Origin: Variovorax sp. 679
Lineage (GTDB): Bacteria > Pseudomonadota > Gammaproteobacteria > Burkholderiales > Burkholderiaceae_C
Reading direction: 5' to 3'
Assembly (NCBI RefSeq): GCF_003952185.1
Contig: NZ_RXFS01000014.1
Location: forward strand, 110,752 to 174,751
DNA length: 64,000 nucleotides
Made by a program: the position numbers and the translations under genes. Within the stretch, counting starts at the first letter, position 1, and every line of letters begins with the position of its first letter. Below the pieces are notes generated by a model, which was not told where the DNA came from, did no database searches, and saw only the letters and a program-made list of their open reading frames with translations. This document shows positions 1 through 8,056 of the stretch, in pieces.

Positions 1-522
1 CGCAGCGGCGCCGAAGTCTGGTTCGTCGTCGAGGAGACGCGCGAGCCCTTCATGCTCTGGCTCTGGCAAAGGGGCTGGGTGGCGATGGTCGTCGGCATGC
101 TGGCGCTGGCCTTCGCGCTCTGGCGCGCGGCCGTGCGCTTCGGGCCGCTGGCGCCTTCGGCCGGCACGCACCGGCGCTCCATGGCCGAGCAGGTGCGCGG
201 CACCGCCGGCTTCCTGCACATGCACGGCGCCGATGCGCTGCACGCGGCGCAACTGCGCGCGCTGAACGAGTCGGCCCGCCGCCAGCTGCGTGGCTACGCC
301 CATCGCGATGCCGCGGCGCGCGCAGCCGCCATCGCGCAGGCCACCGGGCTGGAAGCGGCCATGCTCGTGCGGGCGATGGACGGGGCGCGCCCCCGCCATG
401 CCGGTGCCATGGCGGTCGACCTGGAGGTGCTCGAAACCGCGCGCCGGCGGCTCGATGCCAACGGGCCGTTCATGCCCCGGTCCTCCGCCTCATCTTCTTC
501 TTCCGCTCAATCCACATCCTGA
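1..522 (+). CDS. DUF4350-family membrane protein, C-terminal part (gene begins before the window)
   Basis: The frame is open from base 1, so the N-terminus lies outside the window. The visible 173 residues begin with the end of a soluble domain, then one strongly hydrophobic helix (about residues 18-40) and a cytoplasmic Ala/Arg-rich tail of about 130 residues ending in a Ser-rich stretch. This is the usual C-terminal layout of DUF4350 proteins. It is followed 14 bp later by a MoxR ATPase and a DUF58 gene, the common Burkholderiales order for this trio. Its exact role is unknown; the set is thought to act in chaperone-like or envelope-associated assembly. The assignment rests on context and architecture more than on any single motif. 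Confidence 0.75.
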   Translation, partial: RSGAEVWFVVEETREPFMLWLWQRGWVAMVVGMLALAFALWRAAVRFGPLAPSAGTHRRSMAEQVRGTAGFLHMHGADALHAAQLRALNESARRQLRGYAHRDAAARAAAIAQATGLEAAMLVRAMDGARPRHAGAMAVDLEVLETARRRLDANGPFMPRSSASSSSSAQSTS

Positions 523-536
523 ACCGAGAGACTCAC

Positions 537-1532
<996 letters not shown>

Positions 1533-1540
1533 GCCCGCGG

Positions 1541-2905
1541 ATGCGCGCTGCTGTCCCGATCCCCGCGCGTGCGGCCGTGCTGGCGCTGGCCGGCCTGGCC
1601 GTGGCTGCGTCCGTCGCGCTACTGGCGGGCGTGCCGCTGGCGTACGTCGCAGCCGTGGCGGGCGTGCTGCTCGCGGCGGGCGTCCTGCTCGCCGGCTTCG
1701 ACCTGTGGAGCAGCCTGCGCGCGTGGCGCTCGGCGCCGCTGCGCATCGAGCGCAACCTGCCCGGCGCGTTCTCGCTCGGCGTGCCCACGGTGCTCACGCT
1801 CACACTGGTCAATGAAGGCTCCCAGGCCTGGCAGGTGTCGGTGTTCGACGAGCTCGACGCGCACTTCGCCTTCGAGGGGCTGCCGCAGGCGCACGCCGTG
1901 CCGGCACTCTCGCGCGTCGCGCTGCGCTACACCGCCACCGCCACGCAGCGCGGCGTCGCACAGTTCGGCGCCACGCAACTGCGCTGGCGCACCCGTCTCG
2001 GCTGCTTCGAGTTGCGCCAGACACTGGGCGAGCCGCGCCGGCTGCGCGTGTACCCCAACTTCGCCGCGCTGGCGCGCTACGCCTGGCTCTCGGGCGACCG
2101 GCGGCTGGCGCAGATCGGCATCAAGACCTATGCGCAGCGCGGGCTCGGCACCGACTTCCGGCAGCTCGCCGACTACAAGACCGGCGACTCGCTGCGCCAC
2201 ATCGACTGGAAGGCCACGCAGCGCCAGCGCCGGCCCATCGTGCGCGAGTTCCAGGACGACCGCGACCAGTGCGTGCTGTTCCTGCTCGACTGCGGCCGCC
2301 GCATGCGCGCCGACGAGGGCGCGCTGGCGCTGAAGGCCAACAGCCACTTCGACGAGGCGCTCAACGCGCTGATGCTGCTGAGCTACGTCGCGCTGAAAGA
2401 GGGCGACGAAGTCGGCGCGATGACCTTCGGCTGCCCGCCCGAGGAGCGGCGCGACTTCGCCCCGCGCAAGGGCACCGCCACGCTCAACGCGCTGATGAAC
2501 CGGCTGCACGACATCCAGCCCGGCGCCACCCATTCCGACTACCTGCTGGCCGCGCAGGAACTGCTGCGCGTGCAGAGAAGGCGCGCGCTGGTCATCGTGC
2601 TGACCAACTTCCGGGACGAGGACGCGGCCGAGCTGCGCCCCGCGATCAAGCTGCTGCGCCGCAAGCACCTCGTGCTGGTCGCGAGCCTGCGCGAGCGCGT
2701 GCTCGGCAGCATCGCCGGCCAGCCGCTGGTGCATGCGCGCGACGCGGTCGACGTGGCGGCGGCGCACCTCTTCGAGCAGTCGCGCCGCGATGCCTTCGCG
2801 CGCGTGGTCGGCAACGATCCGCTCTCGGTCGACGTGGAGCCGGCCGACCTCGCGGTGGCGTTGGTGAATCGCTATCACGCAGTCAAAAGGGCTGGCCTTT
2901 TGTAG
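1541..2905 (+). CDS. DUF58 domain protein (vWA-like)
   Basis: A 454-residue protein with two N-terminal hydrophobic helices (about residues 8-55) followed by a beta-rich region and the DUF58 core around residues 195-260, which includes TDFRQLADYKTGDSLRHIDW. The C-terminal half has a von Willebrand factor A-like fold, starting near VLFLLDCGRRM. DUF58 proteins are the usual partners of MoxR ATPases and are thought to be their substrates or co-factors. It starts 8 bp after the moxR stop, consistent with one transcript. No frame damage is visible. The biochemical role is not established for this family in proteobacteria. Confidence 0.93.
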   Translation: MRAAVPIPARAAVLALAGLAVAASVALLAGVPLAYVAAVAGVLLAAGVLLAGFDLWSSLRAWRSAPLRIERNLPGAFSLGVPTVLTLTLVNEGSQAWQVSVFDELDAHFAFEGLPQAHAVPALSRVALRYTATATQRGVAQFGATQLRWRTRLGCFELRQTLGEPRRLRVYPNFAALARYAWLSGDRRLAQIGIKTYAQRGLGTDFRQLADYKTGDSLRHIDWKATQRQRRPIVREFQDDRDQCVLFLLDCGRRMRADEGALALKANSHFDEALNALMLLSYVALKEGDEVGAMTFGCPPEERRDFAPRKGTATLNALMNRLHDIQPGATHSDYLLAAQELLRVQRRRALVIVLTNFRDEDAAELRPAIKLLRRKHLVLVASLRERVLGSIAGQPLVHARDAVDVAAAHLFEQSRRDAFARVVGNDPLSVDVEPADLAVALVNRYHAVKRAGLL

Positions 2906-2949
2906 GCACTGCTGGCCACAATGTTCATTCCACAACAGAGGAGAAGTGC

Positions 2950-3513
2950 ATGGCAGAGATGATGAATCCTTATGCTGCGCCCAGAGCCGAGGTGTCCGAT
3001 GTGTATGGCGACGAGGCGGGCGAGCAGCCCGTGAAGCTGTTTTCGTCCAAGGGGCGGATCGGGCGGCTTCGCTACCTGTCGTACAGCCTTGTGGGTTATC
3101 TGCTGCTCAGCATCGTGGTCGGTGTGATCGGCGTGGTCATTGCGATTTCTGCGAGCGCCATGCGTTCGAGCGGCATGTTGGCGTTGTTGCCGATGCTGGT
3201 CGTCATTCCCTATTTCGTGTTCTTCACGCTGCTCTCGATCCAGCGCAGCCACGACATGGGATGGACTGGTTGGACCGTGCTGCTGTGCCTCATTCCGCTG
3301 GTGAGCCTGGTCTGGGTGTTCAATCCCGGGACAAAGGGTGCCAATCGCTTCGGCGCGCCGCCACCGCCCAATAACGCGGGCGTCGTCATCGGCGCGTTGC
3401 TGTTCCCGGTGATTGCAGCGATCGGCATTCTTGCTGCGATCGCGATTCCGGCCTATCAGCAGTACACGGTCAAGGCCAAGGCCGCGCAGGCGGCACAGGC
3501 CGTCAAGCCCTAG
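2950..3513 (+). CDS. DUF805 membrane protein with a pilin-like C-terminal helix
   Basis: A 187-residue inner-membrane protein. The N-terminus MNPYAAPRAEV is a motif often seen before DUF805 domains. The DUF805 core (about residues 30-135) has three or four transmembrane helices and the family's RSHDMGWTGW loop. After a Pro-rich linker comes a segment containing GILAAIAIPAYQQYTVKAK (about residues 158-176), which closely matches the N-terminal helix of type IV pilins but lacks the G/FTLIE prepilin cleavage site. The ATG at 2950 follows a GAGGAG ribosome site. The gene converges on the arginase gene and the two stop codons overlap in a CTAG at 3510-3513. Function is unknown. Confidence 0.88.
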   Translation: MAEMMNPYAAPRAEVSDVYGDEAGEQPVKLFSSKGRIGRLRYLSYSLVGYLLLSIVVGVIGVVIAISASAMRSSGMLALLPMLVVIPYFVFFTLLSIQRSHDMGWTGWTVLLCLIPLVSLVWVFNPGTKGANRFGAPPPPNNAGVVIGALLFPVIAAIGILAAIAIPAYQQYTVKAKAAQAAQAVKP

Positions 3514-4436
3514 CGCACCAGCGTCGACTTGCCGAACAGGCTCTCGATGAGCTCGACGGCCACCTCGGCCGTCTGGTTGCGCACGTCGAGCGCCGGGTTG
3601 AGCTCCACCACGTCCAGCGAACAGAGCCGCCCGGTGTCCGCGATCATTTCCATGCACAGCTGCATTTCGCGGTAGGTCGGCCCGCCGCGCACGCCGGTGC
3701 CCACGCCGGGCGCGTCGGCCGGGTCGAGGCAGTCGAGGTCGAAGCTCACATGCAGGTGCGTGTCTTCATCGACGTCCTGCAGCGCCTCGGTCATGGTCGT
3801 GCGCATGCCGTGCTCGTCGATGTGGCGCATGTCGAACACGTTCAGGCCCAGCGTGCGGATGGCTTCCTTCTCGTCGCCGTCCACGCTGCGGATGCCGATG
3901 AAGCGGATCGCGTCGTGCTGCAGCGCCGCGCGCTCGCCGCTCCAGCCCGTGAGCACCGCCGGCCCGTGGCCCAGCAGGCACGACACCGGCATGCCGTGCA
4001 GGTTGCCGCTGGGGCTCGTGGTCTCGGTGTTGACGTCGGAGTGCGCATCGAGCCACAGCACGCGCAGCTTCTTGCCGCGCTTGCGTGCATGCCATGCCAC
4101 CGCGCTGATCGAGCCGATCGCCAGGCAGTGGTCGCCGCCCATCATCAGCGGCACGCGGCCGGCGCCCAGCGCGGAATCGACGGCCGCGTACACCGAGCGG
4201 TTCCAGGCGATCACCTCGTCGAGATGCCGCAGCCCGTTGGCCGGCGGCGCCCAGGGCGTGGCCGGGCCGGCGAGGTTGCCGCGATCGATGACCATGTAGC
4301 CCTGTCGCGCGAGCGCCTCGGGCAGGCCTGCCACGCGCAGCGCGTCGGGCCCCATGCCGGCGCCGCGCACGCTGGCGCCGATGTCGGTGGGCGCGCCGAT
4401 CAGTTCGAGTGTGGTGCTTGTGCTGCTGGTGCTCAT
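3510..4436 (-). CDS. rocF: Arginase (arginase/ureohydrolase family)
   Basis: Predicted cytosolic Mn-dependent hydrolase splitting L-arginine into ornithine and urea. At 308 residues it has true arginase length. All metal ligands of the family are visible: H103 in GGDH, D130/H132/D134 in DAHSDVN, and D233/D235 in SFDLDCLDP. The SPSGNLHGMP loop and the late E in DVVELNP are also conserved. These point to arginase more than agmatinase, although substrate choice among ureohydrolases cannot be read with certainty. It begins 10 bp after the stop of the upstream hydroxylase gene, so it may be the last gene of the response regulator-kinase operon. Its stop overlaps that of the convergent DUF805 gene. 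Confidence 0.92.
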   Translation of the reverse strand: MSTSSTSTTLELIGAPTDIGASVRGAGMGPDALRVAGLPEALARQGYMVIDRGNLAGPATPWAPPANGLRHLDEVIAWNRSVYAAVDSALGAGRVPLMMGGDHCLAIGSISAVAWHARKRGKKLRVLWLDAHSDVNTETTSPSGNLHGMPVSCLLGHGPAVLTGWSGERAALQHDAIRFIGIRSVDGDEKEAIRTLGLNVFDMRHIDEHGMRTTMTEALQDVDEDTHLHVSFDLDCLDPADAPGVGTGVRGGPTYREMQLCMEMIADTGRLCSLDVVELNPALDVRNQTAEVAVELIESLFGKSTLVR

Positions 4437-4446
4437 GCCTTGGCTC

Positions 4447-5427
4447 TCATGTCTTGCGGACAGGGGGCTCCCCCGTTTCCGGGGCGCCGGATGGCCGATT
4501 GTGCCGACGAACCGCCGGCATGCCCATGATCTGCCGCACGCCCGACGCGGTGAACGGCTGCACCAGCTGCGCGAGAAAGCGCGACGCCACCCGGCCGTCG
4601 ATGCCGATGTCCGCCGGCGGCCGGCGCGGCGGGTTGTACCAGGTGCCGAAGAGCCGGTCCCACAGCACCAGGTTCTCGCCGTAGTTGCGGTTGCCCTCGG
4701 CCAGCACCTTCGAGTGATGCCAGCGGTGCAGCGCGGGCGTGCTGAAGACGCGGTCGAGCCAGCCGGTGCGCATCTCGATGTTGCAGTGGGTCAGCAGCCC
4801 GGTCACGGCCGTCACCGCGCCCACCCACATGAACACCGCCAGCGGCGCGCCGAGCAGGTACAGCGGCAGCTGGCCGAGCAGCGCCTTGAACGCGCTGTCG
4901 ACGAAGTGGAAGCGCCCGGTGTTCAGCACCCAGAGCCGGCGCACGCTGTGGTGCAGCGCATGGAAGCGCCACAGCAGCGGCCACTGGTGGGCCGAGCGGT
5001 GCGCGATGTAGAGGCCGAGTTCGGCGACCAGCAGCGCGAGCACCGCCTGCGCCGGCAGCGGCCAGTGCGCCGGCCATGGGCCGGAGGCGGCATGCACCGC
5101 GGCAACGGCCGTCGCCGCGGCGAGGGGTGCGCTGGCGACCAGCGCGGCAGCGACCTGTGCAGAGCCCTTGGTCAGCAGCGTGTGCGCGAGGTTGCACGGC
5201 GTCTCGCCATCGTCCCGGAGCCAGCGCGGCTCGTGCGGCATCCAGCGTTCGCAGGCGGCGATCACGAGCGCCAGGGACAGGTACATCGCGTTGAACCACA
5301 GGAGCGGCGCGTGGCTCGCAAAGGCCGCGCCCGCCCCGAGCAATCCCGCGCAATAGAGCATGGGCCACATCAGCCACGGCAGCATCCCGCGCAACCACCT
5401 GCGCGCTTCATGCACCGGCGACCTCAT
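4447..5427 (-). CDS. Sterol desaturase / fatty acid hydroxylase family membrane protein
   Basis: A 326-residue integral membrane di-iron protein. The His boxes of the superfamily are present: HRSAH near residue 165, HALHH about 12 residues later, and HRWHH near residue 242. They sit between hydrophobic helices, with the typical NYGENLVLWDRLFGTWYNP stretch after the last box. Relatives hydroxylate or desaturate lipids using O2, but the substrate here is unknown. Its ATG overlaps the kinase TGA (ATGA, 4 bp), so it is translationally coupled to the two-component system. That makes a membrane-lipid modification controlled by this sensor plausible, though this is inference. Confidence 0.9.
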   Translation of the reverse strand: MRSPVHEARRWLRGMLPWLMWPMLYCAGLLGAGAAFASHAPLLWFNAMYLSLALVIAACERWMPHEPRWLRDDGETPCNLAHTLLTKGSAQVAAALVASAPLAAATAVAAVHAASGPWPAHWPLPAQAVLALLVAELGLYIAHRSAHQWPLLWRFHALHHSVRRLWVLNTGRFHFVDSAFKALLGQLPLYLLGAPLAVFMWVGAVTAVTGLLTHCNIEMRTGWLDRVFSTPALHRWHHSKVLAEGNRNYGENLVLWDRLFGTWYNPPRRPPADIGIDGRVASRFLAQLVQPFTASGVRQIMGMPAVRRHNRPSGAPETGEPPVRKT

Positions 5428-6812
5428 CGCGACGCCTCGCCGTCGGCCACCACGCCGAAGGCCCTCGCGGGCCGCAAGCGCATCCGGAACAGCGCGCCGC
5501 CCCCGGGGCCGTCGTGCACCGACACCTCGCCGCCATGCAGCCGCACGATTTCCTGCACCAGGCTCAGGCCCAGCCCGGCGCCCGGCCCGCTGGCATGCAT
5601 GCGGTAGAAGGGCTTGAAGATGTGCAGGCGCTGGGCGGGCGGAATGCCGGGGCCGTCGTCGATCACGTCGACGTCGCCCGTGGCATCCACCCGCACCACC
5701 ACGCTGCCCCGCCCGCCCGCGTGGTCGATCGCGTTGCGGACCAGGTTGGTCAGGGCGCGTGCCAGCGCGTCGCGGTCGCCGTCGATCTCCACGCGGCCGG
5801 CCTGCGGCTCGAACGAAATGTCGTAGCCCGAGGCCAGCGCGAGCGGTGCCATCTCGGCGACCACCTCGCGTGCCATGTCCACCAGGTCCACCTGCTGCCG
5901 GCGCTCGTCGCGGCCCTTCATGCGCTGCAGGTCGAGCAGCTGCCCCGCCAGCACCGAGAGGCGTGCCGCGTCGGCCAGCAGGCGCGTCTTCTCCGTACCG
6001 TCGGGCAGGTTCTCCAGGCGGGTGTTCAGGATGGCGAGGGGCGTGCGAAGCTCGTGCGCGGCATCGGCCAGGAAGCGCTCGTGGCGCGCGTGGCCGTCGT
6101 CCAGCCGCTGCAGCGCGTCGTTGAATGCGGCCACCAGCGTCGCCACCTCGCCCGGCACATCCGAGAGCGGCAGGCGCACACCGCGCTGCTCCGCATCGAT
6201 CTGCCCGGCGCGCGCCGCCGCGGCGTCCAGGCCCGCGAGCGTGCGGCGCACCACGAAGTGCGTGGCCAGCAGCGTGGCGGCGATGGTGATCGCCATGATC
6301 GGCAGCACCACCTTCAGCAACAGCAGCAGCATCGACAGGCCGAGGTTGCGCCAGGTGATGGGGCTGTCGGCGCCGGCGAGGATCTGCACCTCCCCGGCCG
6401 GCGAGTCCACCCAGCGCATGCGCGCGGCCTGCCTGGGCGCATCGCCGATGTTCCAGCCCAGCCGGGCCTGCCGCACCTGGTCGAGGGTGTCGCCGATGCG
6501 GGCGAACTCGGGCGGGATGCGGCCTTCCACCAGCTGCCGGCCGCGTCTGTCGCGCACCGAGAACCAGAGCCGAGGCTCGGCCCGGCGCAGCGTGACCAGG
6601 CGCTCGGTCGGCCGCATGACGAGGCTGCCATCGGCCTCGCGCGCCACCGCCTCCTGCAGGATCTCGATCGTGTTCTCCTGCGAGCTGAAGTCGATCAGCT
6701 GCCCCGACGCGGCCAGCACGCCGATCACCGCAAGCTGGATCGCCACCTGCAGCAGCACCAGTTGCCGGATCAGCCGGCGCTTGAGCGAAGGCTGCGCGGG
6801 CGGCGTGCTCAC
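5424..6812 (-). CDS. Two-component sensor histidine kinase (HAMP, HisKA, HATPase)
   Basis: A 462-residue inner-membrane sensor kinase. Transmembrane helix 1 spans about residues 17-37 and helix 2 about 160-187, enclosing a periplasmic sensing domain of about 120 residues. A HAMP region follows (about 188-240). The phospho-acceptor His253 lies in HELRTP, the N box in LTNLVRNAIDH (about 354-364), then DDGPGIP and GAGLGLSLV. The start is a GTG whose last bases overlap the regulator's TGA (GTGA at 6809-6812); reading further upstream in this frame only gives sequence shadowing the regulator gene. The layout resembles QseC/TctE-type kinases. The signal is unknown. Confidence 0.93.
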   Translation of the reverse strand: MSTPPAQPSLKRRLIRQLVLLQVAIQLAVIGVLAASGQLIDFSSQENTIEILQEAVAREADGSLVMRPTERLVTLRRAEPRLWFSVRDRRGRQLVEGRIPPEFARIGDTLDQVRQARLGWNIGDAPRQAARMRWVDSPAGEVQILAGADSPITWRNLGLSMLLLLLKVVLPIMAITIAATLLATHFVVRRTLAGLDAAAARAGQIDAEQRGVRLPLSDVPGEVATLVAAFNDALQRLDDGHARHERFLADAAHELRTPLAILNTRLENLPDGTEKTRLLADAARLSVLAGQLLDLQRMKGRDERRQQVDLVDMAREVVAEMAPLALASGYDISFEPQAGRVEIDGDRDALARALTNLVRNAIDHAGGRGSVVVRVDATGDVDVIDDGPGIPPAQRLHIFKPFYRMHASGPGAGLGLSLVQEIVRLHGGEVSVHDGPGGGALFRMRLRPARAFGVVADGEASR

Positions 6813-7483
6813 GGCTGCGACCTCAGCAGGTAGCCGACGCCTCGGATGCTGGAGATCTCGACGCCCGCGCCCATGTCGGCGAGCTTCTTGCGCAGGCGCG
6901 AGACATGCGTGTCGAGTGCGTTCGACTGGATCTCCGCGTCCAGCCCGAACACCGCGCGTTCCAGCGAGCCTCGCAGCACCGTGCGGCCGGCGCGCCGCAT
7001 CAGGGCTTCGAGCGCAAGAAGCTCGCGGCGCGGCAGCTCCATGCGTTGCGCATCCACGCTGGCTTCGCAGTGCGCGAAGTCGAATGCCAGCTTCGCGATC
7101 TGCAGCACGTCGGGCTGCGCGGCCGCCGGTCGGCGCAGCAGCGCGCGAATGCGGGCCAGCAGCTCTTCCACCGCGAAAGGCTTGCCGAGGTAGTCGTCGG
7201 CACCGGCGTCGAGGCCGGCCACGCGGTCGTCCAGCGCGTCGCGCGCCGTGAGCATGAGCACCGGCACCTGGTTGCCGACGGCGCGCAGGTCCGACACCAG
7301 CGAGAGGCCGTCGCCGTCGGGCAACCGGCGGTCGAGCACCAGCGCGTCGTAGGGCGTGGCCTGCACGTGGCGGCCGCCGTCGGCCACCGTGGCCGCGTGA
7401 TCGACCAGGATGCCGCGCTTGTGCAGGGCGGTGCGCAGCACCGACGCCATCTCGGGTTCGTCTTCCACCAGCAGGATGCGCAC
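6809..7483 (-). CDS. OmpR/PhoB-family response regulator
   Basis: A 224-residue DNA-binding response regulator. The receiver domain (1-118) has acidic residues E7/D8, phospho-acceptor D51 in VLDRRLPDGDG, and the conserved Lys in GKPF. The C-terminal winged helix (about 130-220) ends in the family signature SSIRGVGYLL. It is the first gene of the minus-strand operon running into the kinase, the sterol-desaturase-like hydroxylase and possibly arginase. The divergent gene at 7652 encodes a small exported protein, and the 168-bp gap between them is a candidate site for autoregulation and control of both directions. Confidence 0.94.
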   Translation of the reverse strand: MRILLVEDEPEMASVLRTALHKRGILVDHAATVADGGRHVQATPYDALVLDRRLPDGDGLSLVSDLRAVGNQVPVLMLTARDALDDRVAGLDAGADDYLGKPFAVEELLARIRALLRRPAAAQPDVLQIAKLAFDFAHCEASVDAQRMELPRRELLALEALMRRAGRTVLRGSLERAVFGLDAEIQSNALDTHVSRLRKKLADMGAGVEISSIRGVGYLLRSQP

Positions 7484-7651
7484 TGTCTTGCTCCTTCGTC
7501 CATGTGAATGCGGAGCCGGACTCTAGGCAGGGTGCATTGCATGAGTATTGCGGCCAGCCCGGGCGCATGAAGCAGGGACGCAATGTTCCCTCCATGCTGG
7601 CGCCGGAAGATGCGCCGCGGGCCCACCCGGGGCCCGTGCACCGGAGTACAC

Positions 7652-8053
7652 ATGCGCATCCTGCAGACCACCCTCGTCCTCGAAATGATCGTCCTGGCGG
7701 CGTCGTGCTTCCTCATGTCCGCGGCTGCGGCGGAGGTGCTGGCCGGCTTCGAGCAGCCGTACGACCCCTGCCGCGACGGCCGCTACAGCTACGGCCGTGC
7801 CATGAGTTGCGACGAGCTGCTGCGCAAGCTCGACCGCGAGGAGGAAGAACGGGAACGCCGCCTGCGCTTCGGCGACCCCGACCGCTGGGGCACGGACCCG
7901 TGCAAGGACGGGCGCTACAGCAGCGGCCGCCCCATGACCTGCGCCGAGTTGCGCGAGCGGCTGGAGCGGCGGGAACGCAGGCGCGACTACGGTCCCTACT
8001 ACCGCCCCTACGGCGCCCTGGACGAAGTCGAAGTGGTGAGCGGCCTCACGTGA
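7652..8053 (+). CDS. Small exported protein with two Cys-containing repeats
   Basis: A 133-residue protein of unknown family. The N-terminus (MRILQTTLVLEMIVLAASCF onward) looks like a signal peptide, cleaved near AAA-AEV. The mature part contains two copies of one unit of about 45 residues: DPCRDGRYSYGRAMSCDEL and DPCKDGRYSSGRPMTCAEL, each followed by an Arg/Glu-rich helix. The spacing of the cysteine pairs suggests a disulphide in each repeat. ATG 7652 was chosen because it follows GGAG and begins the signal peptide; an upstream ATG at 7583 in the same frame would add a charged extension. It faces the two-component operon, so it may be a target of that regulator. Confidence 0.75.
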   Translation: MRILQTTLVLEMIVLAASCFLMSAAAAEVLAGFEQPYDPCRDGRYSYGRAMSCDELLRKLDREEEERERRLRFGDPDRWGTDPCKDGRYSSGRPMTCAELRERLERRERRRDYGPYYRPYGALDEVEVVSGLT

Positions 8054-8056
8054 TTG

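Noticed and set aside
3510..3513. The CTAG shared by the stop codons of DUF805 and arginase as a functional site
   Set aside because: Overlapping convergent stops arise readily by compaction; no other signal is present.
5424..7595. A kinase gene of 723 residues starting at 7595
   Set aside because: The N-terminal 260 residues are the out-of-frame shadow of the response regulator. The kinase begins at the GTG overlapping the regulator stop.
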